Positions 41,148 through 49,524 of a stretch of DNA of 64,000 nt are shown here, one piece after another. Below the pieces are notes generated by a model, which did not search any database, was not told the DNA's origin, and saw nothing but the letters and a program-made list of their open reading frames with translations. Numbering within the stretch: position 1 is the stretch's first letter; every line of letters begins with the position of its first letter. Location of the stretch: contig SCOX01000005.1 in NCBI GenBank assembly GCA_005503055.1, positions 234,252-298,251 on the forward strand. The letters are read 5' to 3'. This DNA comes from Lysobacteraceae bacterium P. GTDB lineage: Bacteria; Pseudomonadota; Gammaproteobacteria; Xanthomonadales; Xanthomonadaceae. A program made the position numbers and the translations under genes.

Positions 41148-42035
41148 CTACTGATGAACCGCGAACTTGCTGACGACTTCTCGATCGATCAACGCTTCTA
41201 GCTCGCGTTCAACTTCGCCCCAGATCATCAGGTATTCCGACCTCGACGCACTTGGCACGAGCGGCTGATCCAGATGCTCCATGACACGAGTATCAATCAC
41301 CGGGACGATAGGCCCCGCGCTGTGATTCAGGACATCGAGTCTTAGAAAGTCGCGGACACGAAACAACGTAGCAACAGACTCGTGAATATCGTTGAATGTC
41401 GGCCCCTTTACGTTCGTTAGATCAGACAAGTCGGCGTGAGCAATCGACTTGTCGCACTGGGCTCTCACCCGCTTGATGGCAGGGCTCGCAAGTGCTCTCT
41501 CAAGCGCCTCAAATACGCTCACAGCAATCGTATCGCCAGCTTGCCTCGGCTCCCCCAGCGCTACGTTCCGTAAACGATCGAATCGTTCGTTTGCTAGCCG
41601 CGAATCGGAAAGTGTTTGATACGTTAGGTCGTCGTACGACGTACGCCATTCTTCTTCGAGCTTCGACGTATCCCACGGGGTTCCATCGTGTCCAATGGCG
41701 ACCTGTCTAGTAAGAAGGGATTGGTTTACCCTCATCTCGTGCACAAGCCGCAAGAGCGAAGCAGTTCCATCCTTCCGATCTGTCAGCCTTCGCACAGCGA
41801 GGGACTGCTTGATCGCATATCCAGTGACAAACAAATCCCATATATATGCGGAGATCGGAGGATTACCGGCCCGCTCACGGATTCGAAGCACAGTCTTGAA
41901 CCACGCCTCCTCGTGAATCACGTGCGCAAGCTGCCTCCAAATTGCATTGTCATGTTCGCCCGTCATTGCATCGATCCACCTCCCCCTAAGCTGCCGGAAC
42001 TGGGCGATCATCCTCTCAAGCTTCTGGGTAGACAT
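41148..42035 (-). CDS. putative HEPN (AbiU2-like) protein, island cargo
   Basis: This 295-residue, largely alpha-helical protein has no signal or membrane segment. The N-terminal half (WFKTVLRIRERAGNPP, YAIKQSLAVRRLTDRKDG, LLRLVHEMRVN) and the later CDKSIAHADLSDL resemble AbiU2-type HEPN domains. In those domains an Arg and a His several residues apart form an RNase site. Here the candidate pair is Arg-x8-His, wider than the usual Rx4-6H, so activity is uncertain. HEPN proteins are frequent abortive-infection toxins. Codon use differs from the flanking chromosome. ATG 42035 starts the helical region. Confidence 0.55.
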   Translation of the reverse strand: MSTQKLERMIAQFRQLRGRWIDAMTGEHDNAIWRQLAHVIHEEAWFKTVLRIRERAGNPPISAYIWDLFVTGYAIKQSLAVRRLTDRKDGTASLLRLVHEMRVNQSLLTRQVAIGHDGTPWDTSKLEEEWRTSYDDLTYQTLSDSRLANERFDRLRNVALGEPRQAGDTIAVSVFEALERALASPAIKRVRAQCDKSIAHADLSDLTNVKGPTFNDIHESVATLFRVRDFLRLDVLNHSAGPIVPVIDTRVMEHLDQPLVPSASRSEYLMIWGEVERELEALIDREVVSKFAVHQ

Positions 42036-42306
42036 GGCCGGGCTTCTCCGATTGCATGAGTAAGCCAAATGGGGCAGGCATTTGGAATGCGGCACGTCGC
42101 CGGGCCATTTCAGCACTACTGGTTGCTGGTTCGACCACGCTCTAAGCCGAGGGGCACTAACGCCGTATCGCGGCGATCTCTTATCGGTAAGCGGCCATCT
42201 GTGGCCGCAGGCCGAGCGGAAACGGTGATGGGTCGAACTCGACGGCAATGAGCGCCGGCACATTCTCTTCGTCCTAACGCAGAGCGTGGGCGCGATACCA
42301 TCGGGC

Positions 42307-42564
42307 CTAACCTGCCAGTTCCTGCGGGAACGTGCCTGTGCGGCTATAGCGCATGATGACGCTTCTCATCTGATCCTTGTTCTCGGGAACTAGATCCTCC
42401 CGCTCCTTTGCAAGCGCGACGATCTTTGCCTCGAGCTCTGAGATCAGATCGGCGTTAGGAACCTCGTTCCTCTCTTCAACGCCGATCGCGTGGCTCAGAT
42501 TCCCGATCTTTGAACTGATTAACTCACGCGCCAGTTCGTACGCCATACCTTGCAAGTAGGTCAT
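42307..42564 (-). CDS. hypothetical 85-aa helical protein, island
   Basis: I recognise no family. The 85-residue product is charged and probably alpha-helical, with a heptad-like stretch (DLISELEAKIVALAKEREDL) suggesting a short coiled coil. It starts 13 bp after the 104-aa gene, on the same strand as tniQ, so it is probably co-transcribed. A 271-bp gap without a gene separates it from the HEPN-like gene. Confidence 0.55.
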   Translation of the reverse strand: MTYLQGMAYELARELISSKIGNLSHAIGVEERNEVPNADLISELEAKIVALAKEREDLVPENKDQMRSVIMRYSRTGTFPQELAG

Positions 42565-42577
42565 TAACGGCGCTTCT

Positions 42578-42892
42578 TTAGGAGAGGTTCTGATGGAACA
42601 TCCCGAAAAACCTCAGGGGCCCATCGGAGCGAGCTATGCGTTCGATGACACCGGCTGGAATCCATCTTGTTACCGCATTCAAGTCCACGGCGTCCTCGGG
42701 CGCCAGCTCCGTAATCCGCATTGAGGACGCGAAGTACGCCGGCGCCATTTCCTTGAAGAGGATCGTTGCCTCTTCAACTGTTGCGCCGATCGCGACAATC
42801 ACGGTTCGACCTTCGCCAGTTGCGAAATGATCGCAGATTGCGACATACGCTGGCCACGACCTCCTCGAAGCTAATGCCCCATCCATCGCCAT
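42578..42892 (-). CDS. hypothetical 104-aa protein coupled to tniQ
   Basis: I recognise no family. The ATG overlaps the tniQ stop by four bases (ATGA), good evidence that this is a real co-translated gene. The sequence looks like a small alpha/beta fold (TVIVAIGATVEEATILFKEM) without cysteine motifs or membrane segments. A role in target choice or regulation of the element is possible but only inferred from position. Confidence 0.6.
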   Translation of the reverse strand: MAMDGALASRRSWPAYVAICDHFATGEGRTVIVAIGATVEEATILFKEMAPAYFASSMRITELAPEDAVDLNAVTRWIPAGVIERIARSDGPLRFFGMFHQNLS

Positions 42893-44283
42893 CAGACTGC
42901 CTCCGTTGTCCGCTCGTCCTGCACGGAAGAGCCGCTACCGCGAAGCGCCGTCCTCTCTGGCGGACCCATACGCATCCACGCGTGCTCCGCCAAAGCCGAA
43001 TGCCCATGCATGGCAAGGGCGGCGCGATACGCGCGCTCCATCCATTCCTGACCTCGACTTACCGATAGCGCAATCTCGCAGCTGACGTTCCCTTGATTGT
43101 AGACGACCTGGGCCACCTCAATTATGGGTCCATTTCCAAGTGGGCGATTAGCAAAGCAACGTTTTGCCACTCGAAATGCGCGCTCGATTGCTAGGCGATT
43201 TGACCCACTGGCCTGTGCACGGTACGCAGACTCATAGCCGTGATAGGTCTCGGGCGCCCTGTCGCGAGCCACGTCGCGGTTCAATTTTATGGCGCGTAGA
43301 AGCATCATGGTGGGCACCAGAGCGGCTCCTTCCGGCCTTGCCAAGAGACACGCGCAAACATATGAGAATGCTTCGATCTTCGCCTTTGATCGCCCGTAAT
43401 CGCAGTTCAGTGAATGGAAGCCAGACCAGTAATCGAACATCGGTTCGCTGGTGGCCTCGTCGGGGCTCAACAGCAGAGTTCGAATAGATACGCCTTGGAG
43501 TGCACAAAGGTTGAACAAGGTCCGGAAGGTCATCTTCCCAGACTTCCGAGTCCGCTCGATGCTGTGCATCTCTGATCGTATCGCCGGCGGAATCGCTCGT
43601 CTCCTAGCGGACCTTAGCAACCCGCTAAAGAGCTCGTCGTGGAGTCCGCTTGCGATCGGCTCCTGCCCAGGTGTAGCGCAGACCCGCACGATCTCCTGCA
43701 CCTGTGAGTCGATCCAATGGAGGTACTCAGGTCGCCTGGATTGCCTTCCGAGCCCCGCTAGACTGTAGTTGCATCTCCTGCAGAATCTTCGACGCTCGTA
43801 CAAGCACGGGAGTTGTTGGATAGCGTCACAGCGTCGGCAGACGTTCTCGATATCGCAGTTATGCATTGGGCATCTGGTGAGAGCATCGATCGACCATGCC
43901 AGCGGCTCGTAGGAGTTCTGGCAGTCCCAATCGGCAAGGCATTCAGGGCACCACCGTTGCTGAGTCCCACACTTCCCGAGCGCCGAACCGGTTAGAACGT
44001 CTTTGAGCACGTAGAAGGTTCCGCACCGAAGATTCGGATTGCGGATTAGGCGCTCCAGTGCGACCAAGCGGGTGGCGAACAGAGGGCTCGGCCCGATAAG
44101 ACCGCTTGCGCTGGTCAGGCAGGGTGTCTGTGAGCCTAACGCCATACTGAGAACGGCATTCCCACTGATGCCAGCTGTCCATGCTGTTCGCGCGACGTAA
44201 TGCTCCAAAGATTCAACGAAGGCGGATCCAACCTCTCTGAGCGGAAGCGGAGGTAATGCGATCCAGTATGAGGCATTCGGCAT
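42892..44283 (-). CDS. tniQ: TniQ/TnsD-family transposon targeting protein
   Basis: This 463-residue protein starts with a TniQ-type N-terminus (LPPLPLREVGSAFVESLEHYVAR). Three cysteine clusters follow that make zinc fingers: CGTQQRWCPECLADWD, CPMHNCDIENVCRRC and RRRFCRRCNYSLAG. The C-terminal 250 residues are probably DNA-binding. TniQ/TnsD selects the target site and recruits the TnsC/TniB ATPase. Most of the ATPase and all of the transposase are missing here, so this copy is an orphan. It starts 4 bp after the tniB remnant. The reading frame is intact. Confidence 0.85.
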   Translation of the reverse strand: MPNASYWIALPPLPLREVGSAFVESLEHYVARTAWTAGISGNAVLSMALGSQTPCLTSASGLIGPSPLFATRLVALERLIRNPNLRCGTFYVLKDVLTGSALGKCGTQQRWCPECLADWDCQNSYEPLAWSIDALTRCPMHNCDIENVCRRCDAIQQLPCLYERRRFCRRCNYSLAGLGRQSRRPEYLHWIDSQVQEIVRVCATPGQEPIASGLHDELFSGLLRSARRRAIPPAIRSEMHSIERTRKSGKMTFRTLFNLCALQGVSIRTLLLSPDEATSEPMFDYWSGFHSLNCDYGRSKAKIEAFSYVCACLLARPEGAALVPTMMLLRAIKLNRDVARDRAPETYHGYESAYRAQASGSNRLAIERAFRVAKRCFANRPLGNGPIIEVAQVVYNQGNVSCEIALSVSRGQEWMERAYRAALAMHGHSALAEHAWMRMGPPERTALRGSGSSVQDERTTEAV

Positions 44284-44287
44284 GCGA

Positions 44288-44641
44288 CTAGTCCGAAATG
44301 GTCACAGCGGTGCTCTCCGACATGGACCATCTTCGCTGCACAAGCTCGGCTCTCTTCCGAATGTCACCGGGCATCATCACTTCTTCAAAGGCGTTGACAT
44401 CCTTCCAGAGTGACGCGAGGTCTCGCTCGTTGTAAAAGCACGCTTCTATTGTCTTCCTCCGAACGATTCCGTCGCCGTTCTCGAGGGCAACTCTCTTTGC
44501 CTTAGCTAGAAGTTCAAGTAGCTCGCCGAGAACCCCAGCAGTAGCCGCCAGAAGGTCGAATGCCATATCCACCAACAGGCTCGACGGACGGCATTCGTAT
44601 CGAAGTGAAAGCGTTTCGAGCAACCGAAGGAAGCAATGCAT
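44288..44641 (-). pseudogene. C-terminal remnant of a TniB/TnsC AAA+ ATPase
   Basis: The 117 residues read as the lid and C-terminal region of a transposon ATPase: CFLRLLETLSLRYECRPSSL, then FDLLAATAGVLGELLELLAKAKRVAL. The frame stays open upstream to about 44725, with matching sequence up to about 44650, but no Walker A or B is present. The 5' two-thirds are lost at the junction with the RHS fragment. Its position four bases before tniQ matches the tniB-tniQ order. Assignment is by pattern and context. Confidence 0.6.
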
Positions 44642-45070
44642 ATCCTTCTTCCTTCGATCGCTGTAGGGACCTTCGACGGAATCTTCAAGTGGAACGAAGG
44701 GTTTCCGGGCACAAACCGCTGTTCAGAGACGTGGGTTCCCCAGACCTCGTCGCCTTTTACGCTGCGCGAAATCTGGCACGGGAATCTCTTGCATCTGCCG
44801 GGCCAAGGCGATCGTGAAGTCGTTAACAACACTGGCGTTGCCCCGAGTGACGGATTGACGTACACCCGCGCGGCAAGCGACTTCTACCGATTCAGTTGCA
44901 AGGCAAACACAGCGAACGGGTATCCCGGCGAAGGGTTCATCGCCGTGGACACCAATGGTACGAAGTACACCTTCGATGTCGGCATCGAACGCGGCGCAGG
45001 CGTCATGAGGATGCCGGGCGCCAGTCGTTCTCGCGTCAAGGTCTACCTAATGGCAAGTCGGATCGAGGAC
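44636..45070 (+). pseudogene. internal fragment of an RHS-repeat protein gene
   Basis: The frame encodes about 145 residues typical of the N-terminal region of large RHS proteins. Recognisable pieces are REIWHGNLLHLPGQGDREVV, APSDGLTYTR, GEGFIAVDTNGTKYTFDVG and VKVYLMASRIED. Both ends are missing: upstream it runs into the tniB remnant, and downstream it stops matching at the 3' end of the oxidoreductase gene. Beyond 45070 the frame continues only as antisense of that gene. It is not a functional gene. Confidence 0.7.
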
Positions 45071-46093
45071 CTGCACCACGAGCTTGCCCAGGTTGCGTCC
45101 CTGAAGCAGCCCGGCAAACGCGGCCGGTGCCTGTTCCAGTCCCTCGACCACATCCTCGAACAGCTTCACCTCGCCGCTGGATACCCAGTGCGACATCTCC
45201 TGCCGGAATGCCGCGAAGCGCTCCGCGTAGTGGTCGAGGATGATGAAGCCCTGCATGCGGACGCGCTTCTGCAGCAGGACCGCCAACAGGCCCGGCAGCT
45301 TGTCCGGTCCCGCCGCCGCGGCCTTGTCGTTGTAGTGGGCGATGAATCCGCACAGGGGAATGCGCGCGCCAAGATTCAACAGCGGCAATACCGCATCCAG
45401 TACCGCGCCGCCCACATTCTCGAAATACACGTCGATGCCCTCCGGGCACGCCTCGGCCAGAAGCGCCTTGAGTCCGGGCTGGCGATGGTCGATGCAGGCA
45501 TCGAAGCCGAGCGTTTCCACCGCATGCCGGCACTTGTCCGCACCGCCGGCGATGCCGACCACGCGGGCGCCCTTGAGCCTGGCCAGCTGGCCGACGATGG
45601 AGCCGACGGCGCCGGTGGCGGCGGCCACGACGACGGTCTCGCCCGGTCGCGGTTGGCCGATGTCGAGCAGCCCGACATAGGCCGTGAAGCCCGGCATGCC
45701 GAGCCCGCCGAGCGCGTGCGACGGATGCTCCATGTCGTCCAGGGACAGCAGGTCGCCGTCCGAGAGCGCGTAGTCCTGCCATCCGCCGTTGGCGAGCACG
45801 AGTTGCCCCGTGCGGAAACGCGCGTTGCGCGACTCGACGACGCGGCCGACGGTCGCGCCCACCATCGGCGCGCCCAGCGGCACCGGCGGCGCGTAACCGG
45901 GGCCGGTTTCGTCCATCAGGTTGCGCATGTACGGATCGAGCGAGAGGAACAGCGTGCGCACCAGCACCTGCCCGTCCGCGGGCGCGGGAACGGGTTGCGT
46001 GTCGAGGCGGAAGTCGGTCGCGACCGGAAGGCCGTGCGGATGGGCGGCCAGCGTGATGCGGCGATTGACGTTGGTTTCGTGGGAAGTGTGCAT
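45047..46093 (-). CDS. NADP-dependent medium-chain oxidoreductase (CurA/YncB-like)
   Basis: This 348-residue zinc-independent MDR enzyme has LFLSLDPYMRNLMDE, the nucleotide loop VVAAATGAVGSIVGQLARLKGA, DVYFENVGGAVLD and the C-terminal GLLQGRNLGKLVVQV. Relatives reduce alkenal or enone double bonds (curcumin reductase, prostaglandin reductase). The C-terminal residues after VQVLD (PTCH) lie in DNA shared with the RHS fragment, so the natural end may have been replaced. It is 16 bp downstream of the MFS gene, likely in one operon. Confidence 0.92.
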   Translation of the reverse strand: MHTSHETNVNRRITLAAHPHGLPVATDFRLDTQPVPAPADGQVLVRTLFLSLDPYMRNLMDETGPGYAPPVPLGAPMVGATVGRVVESRNARFRTGQLVLANGGWQDYALSDGDLLSLDDMEHPSHALGGLGMPGFTAYVGLLDIGQPRPGETVVVAAATGAVGSIVGQLARLKGARVVGIAGGADKCRHAVETLGFDACIDHRQPGLKALLAEACPEGIDVYFENVGGAVLDAVLPLLNLGARIPLCGFIAHYNDKAAAAGPDKLPGLLAVLLQKRVRMQGFIILDHYAERFAAFRQEMSHWVSSGEVKLFEDVVEGLEQAPAAFAGLLQGRNLGKLVVQVLDPTCH

Positions 46094-46109
46094 CGCGATC
46101 TCCGGTGGG

Positions 46110-47339
46110 TCAGGCCATCGTGGGGGCGGGCAGCGGCGCACGGCCGCGCGGTCCGTATCGCAGGGTAAGCGCCGCGCCGAGCGCCATCGAGACGGTCGCG
46201 AACAACGGCCCACCCAGCGCGCCGATGGAGTCGACCAGAATGCCCCCGCCGATCGCGCCCGTGGCGATGGCGGTCTGGAACGCCGCGACGAGCAGGCCGC
46301 TGGCGCCCTCGGCCTGGTCGGGCGCGGCCCGCACGATCCAGATCTGGAAGCCCACCGGGAACGCACCGAACGCGAACCCCCACAGCACGATGGCGATCGC
46401 CGCGACGGTGGCCGACTGCCCGCCCAGCAGCAGCGTCGCGGCCAGCACCGCGATGAGCACGCTGCCCAGCACGATGGCGTAGCGCTCGCTGCGTGCGGCG
46501 ACGTGCGCGCCGGCCAGATTGCCGAAGAAGCCTGCGATGCCGTAACCCAGCAGGACCGTGGAGATCGTGCCGATGGACAGGTGTGCGACGTCCTCCATCA
46601 ACGGACGGATGTAGGTGAAGCCGGCGAAATGCCCGGAGATCACCAGCAGCACAGCCAACAACGCGGCGCGCACGGCCGGCCGCGACAGCAACTGGCCCAG
46701 CACGCGCAGGTCCGGATGCGACTTCGGCGGCAGCGCGGGAAGCGTGGCCAGCTGCACCGCCAGCGTGAGCAGGCCCACGCCGCCGGCCGCGACGAACGCG
46801 CTGCGCCATCCCCATGCCTCTCCCATCCATGCGCCGATGGGAGCCGCGCAGACCGTGGCGACCGACACGCCCGTCAGGATCAGCGACATCGCGCGCGGAA
46901 ACAGCGCATCCGGCACCAGCCGCAGCGCCAGCGGCGCGGCCATCGACCAGAAGCCGCCGAGCGAGATGCCGAGCAGCACGCGCGAAGCGAGCAACATCCA
47001 CAAGTCGGTCGCGACGACCGCCAGCAGGTTCGACAGCGGCAGCAGCAACGTGAGCGCGAGCATCACGTGCCTACGGTCCATGCGCCGCGTGAGCACCGGA
47101 ATGGACGGCGCGGCGATCGCGCCGATGAGCGCCGTGGCCGTGACGGTCTGCCCCGCCGCGCCTTCGGTGATCGAAAGATCGGCGGCCATCTCGGTCAGCA
47201 GGCTCGCGGGCAGGAACTCCGCCGTGACCAGTCCGAACACGCCCAGGGTCAGCGAGAAGATAGCCGGCCAGTGGGCGGTCGCGGGGGAGGCCTGCGGCAG
47301 GGTGTCGTCGATGCAGGCGGAACACTCGGTTGTGGACAC
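46110..47339 (-). CDS. MFS transporter, AraJ/SotB-type exporter
   Basis: This 409-residue, 12-helix MFS protein resembles the arabinose/drug exporter group. It begins LTLGVFGLVTAEFLPASLLTEMAADL, split as GLVTAEFLPASLL and MAADLSITEGAAGQ. It also has APSIPVLTRRMDRRHVMLALTLL (motif A region) and SRVLLGISLGGFW. A GTG start at 47339 is chosen because the upstream codons overlap the AraC gene on the other strand. It is divergent from that regulator, which probably controls it and the oxidoreductase. Confidence 0.9.
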   Translation of the reverse strand: MSTTECSACIDDTLPQASPATAHWPAIFSLTLGVFGLVTAEFLPASLLTEMAADLSITEGAAGQTVTATALIGAIAAPSIPVLTRRMDRRHVMLALTLLLPLSNLLAVVATDLWMLLASRVLLGISLGGFWSMAAPLALRLVPDALFPRAMSLILTGVSVATVCAAPIGAWMGEAWGWRSAFVAAGGVGLLTLAVQLATLPALPPKSHPDLRVLGQLLSRPAVRAALLAVLLVISGHFAGFTYIRPLMEDVAHLSIGTISTVLLGYGIAGFFGNLAGAHVAARSERYAIVLGSVLIAVLAATLLLGGQSATVAAIAIVLWGFAFGAFPVGFQIWIVRAAPDQAEGASGLLVAAFQTAIATGAIGGGILVDSIGALGGPLFATVSMALGAALTLRYGPRGRAPLPAPTMA

Positions 47340-47413
47340 GGGCACCAGCAAGGAGGGGGTGGGCCGGCAGGTTAGGCGTACGATGCAGGCGTTTCCATGC
47401 CGGAAAGGCCGCA
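47340..47413. promoter_or_regulatory. 74-bp divergent promoter, MFS / araC-type
   Basis: This is the only gap between the divergent MFS and AraC-family genes and must hold both promoters and any AraC site. It contains a poly-G run and GCATGCCGG near the AraC start. No operator could be assigned. Confidence 0.5.
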
Positions 47414-48409
47414 ATGCTTGACCATTCCTCCCGCATCCTGCCGCCCGTGCCGCCGCCGGAAGAGGGCGACCTGCTGACCCGCGTGCTGTTGGGCCTGCGC
47501 CTGGACGGCGTGGAATACGGCCGCTGCGTCATGCAGGCGCCGTGGGCGATCGCCTTTCCCGCGCAGCGCGACGCGCGCTTCCATTTCGTTGCCCGCGGCG
47601 GCGCGTGGTGGTGGACCGCGGCGGAAGGATGGAAGCATCTGGATGCCGGCGACGCCGTGCTCGTCCCGCGCGGCACCCTGCACATCATGGCCAGCGCACC
47701 GGACCTGCCGGCGGTCGACATCGGCGAACTCGAACGCACCGAGGTCGCCGAGCAGCTCTACCTGGTGCGCGCCGGCCATCGCGATGCGCACCCGCCGCAC
47801 GGCGAATCGCCCGAACCCAGCGTGATGTTCTGCGGCGCGATGCGCTTCAACCTCGACCCGCTGCATCCGCTGCTGGCGATGATGCCGCAGGTCATGCATG
47901 CCGGCGACCTCGTCAAGCGCGACCCCGCGGTGCCGGCCTTGCTGGAAGCGATGGAACGCGAGGTGTCGCTCGATCGCATCGGCGCCTGCGGCATTCTCGC
48001 GCGACTGGCCGACGTGCTCGCGGCCAGCATCATCCGCGCGTGGGTCGAGTGCGGTTGCAGCGATTCCACCGGTTGGATCGCCGCGTTGCAGTGTCCGAAG
48101 ATCGGCAAGGTCATCGCCGCGATCCATGCCGAACCCGAACGCGAATGGAGCGTACCCGTTCTCGCCGGGATCATGGGCGTATCGCGTTCGCGCTTCGCCC
48201 AGGCCTTCACGCGCGTGGTCGGCGAGAGCCCGGCGCGCTACGTCGCCAAGGTGAAGATGTTCCAGGCCCGCGCCTGGATCCAGCACGAAGGCATGCGCGT
48301 GACCGTCGCCGCCGATCGCCTGGGTTACGACTCCGAAGCGTCCTTCAGCCGCGCGTTCAAACGCATCATGGGAACGCCACCCAGCGCGGTGCGCGCGCGC
48401 GTGGCGTAA
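47414..48409 (+). CDS. AraC-family regulator with cupin sensor domain
   Basis: This 331-residue protein has an N-terminal cupin (AraC_binding type, about 1-190) with FHFVARGGAWWW and DAVLVPRGTLHIMA. The C-terminal AraC DNA-binding domain (about 225-325) has WSVPVLAGIMGVSRSRFAQAF and VAADRLGYDSEASFSRAFKRI. It is divergent from the MFS-oxidoreductase pair, the usual position of its target. Its end is five bases from the convergent LysR gene. Confidence 0.93.
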   Translation: MLDHSSRILPPVPPPEEGDLLTRVLLGLRLDGVEYGRCVMQAPWAIAFPAQRDARFHFVARGGAWWWTAAEGWKHLDAGDAVLVPRGTLHIMASAPDLPAVDIGELERTEVAEQLYLVRAGHRDAHPPHGESPEPSVMFCGAMRFNLDPLHPLLAMMPQVMHAGDLVKRDPAVPALLEAMEREVSLDRIGACGILARLADVLAASIIRAWVECGCSDSTGWIAALQCPKIGKVIAAIHAEPEREWSVPVLAGIMGVSRSRFAQAFTRVVGESPARYVAKVKMFQARAWIQHEGMRVTVAADRLGYDSEASFSRAFKRIMGTPPSAVRARVA

Positions 48410-48414
48410 ACGTC

Positions 48415-49452
48415 CTACGCCGCGACATCCACCGGAGTCGATGCGAACGCGGCAATGCGCTCGTGTTCGCCGAGGTGGCCCGTGGAGCAGTCCAGATCCA
48501 GCGCGCGTATGCGGGTCGTCACGAAGTCGATGAACACCCGGATCCGCTTGGGCAGCTGACGACGGCTCAGATAGCACAGGTAGTGACCGCGATCGTCGGG
48601 CGCGAGAGAGTCGAGGCAGGTCACCAGCAGGCCATCGCGCAGGGCATCGCACACCTGGTAGGCCGCCAGCTGCGCCAGCCCCTGCCCGTCGAGCACCGCC
48701 TGCATCGCCAGCGAAGGGTCGTTGACGACGATGTCGGAGCTCGGAATCACGTTCCGCGCGACCCCGTCGACCTTGAAATCCCATGATTGCAGACGTCCGT
48801 TCGCCAGGCGCTGGTTGATGCATGCGTGCGAAGACAGCTGATCGATCGATTGCGGCAAGCCGTAGCGACGGGCGTAATCGGGCGACGCGCACACCAGCAT
48901 CCGCATGGGGATCAACTGCTTGGCGATGACCTGACTGTCCTCCAGGCGGCCGTCGCGAAACGCGATGTCGATGCGCTCCGCCGCCAGGTCGAGCGGACGT
49001 TCGTCCAACAGCAGTTCCAGCGAGACCTCGGGGAATTCGGCACGGAACTCCACCAACAGCGGCGCGACCACCCTGCGACCGAAGCCGATCGGCGCGCTGA
49101 TCTTCAGTTGTCCCTGCGGTGGGCCATCGCGCAGGTCGCGCATGTCGTCCAGCGCCTGCAGCAATCGCTCGAGCCCGGGACGGCAGTTCTCGTAGAACTG
49201 CTGGCCTTCGCGGGTAATGGTCGTGCTGCGCGTGGTGCGCGCGAACAAACGCGCGCCCAGTTGCGTTTCGAGCTTCTGCACGCTGCGGCTGACCGCGGAG
49301 CGACCGATGCCCAGTCGATCGGCGGCCCGCGAGAAGCTGCCCTCGTTGGCGACGGTGATGAAGGCGACCAGGCCCGCATAGCTGGCCGACAGGCTGGAGA
49401 TGAGCGCTTCCCGGTGATCGGACGGCCCCTGCGGCAATTGGGTGATCGACAT
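48415..49452 (-). CDS. LysR-family transcriptional regulator
   Basis: This 345-residue protein has a winged helix-turn-helix (FITVANEGSFSRAADRLGIGR, split as FITVANEGSF and SRAADRLGIGRSAVSRSVQ) and a LysR ligand domain (about 115-315). The N-terminus is about 20 residues longer than usual before the helix-turn-helix; a later in-frame start is possible. The target is unknown. It converges on the AraC gene and is preceded by a 72-bp gap to the DoxX-like gene, which lies on the same strand. Confidence 0.9.
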   Translation of the reverse strand: MSITQLPQGPSDHREALISSLSASYAGLVAFITVANEGSFSRAADRLGIGRSAVSRSVQKLETQLGARLFARTTRSTTITREGQQFYENCRPGLERLLQALDDMRDLRDGPPQGQLKISAPIGFGRRVVAPLLVEFRAEFPEVSLELLLDERPLDLAAERIDIAFRDGRLEDSQVIAKQLIPMRMLVCASPDYARRYGLPQSIDQLSSHACINQRLANGRLQSWDFKVDGVARNVIPSSDIVVNDPSLAMQAVLDGQGLAQLAAYQVCDALRDGLLVTCLDSLAPDDRGHYLCYLSRRQLPKRIRVFIDFVTTRIRALDLDCSTGHLGEHERIAAFASTPVDVAA

Positions 49453-49524
49453 GGCGCCCTCGCGCGGTCAATGTGGCCGATGAAGCGTGACAGCCGCACT
49501 GCCCCCGTTACATCCCAAGGCAGG

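Larger units (their letters stand above)
40638..45070. mobile_element. decayed Tn7/Tn5053-like (TniQ) element plus RHS fragment
   Basis: This 4.4-kb segment differs from its surroundings by visibly higher A+T and by frequent codons with A or T in third position. From left to right it contains iterated end-like repeats (40638-40700), a HEPN/AbiU2-like gene, two orphan small genes, intact tniQ and a C-terminal piece of a tniB/tnsC ATPase, all on the minus strand. A plus-strand RHS fragment follows. The transposase gene (tniA/tnsB), the rest of tniB and the right end are absent, so the element cannot move by itself. It separates ntrB from an oxidoreductase gene. Confidence 0.72.

Noticed and set aside
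45070..46168. Continuation of the RHS frame into the oxidoreductase region
   Set aside because: Beyond about 45070 the frame is only the antisense of the oxidoreductase gene.
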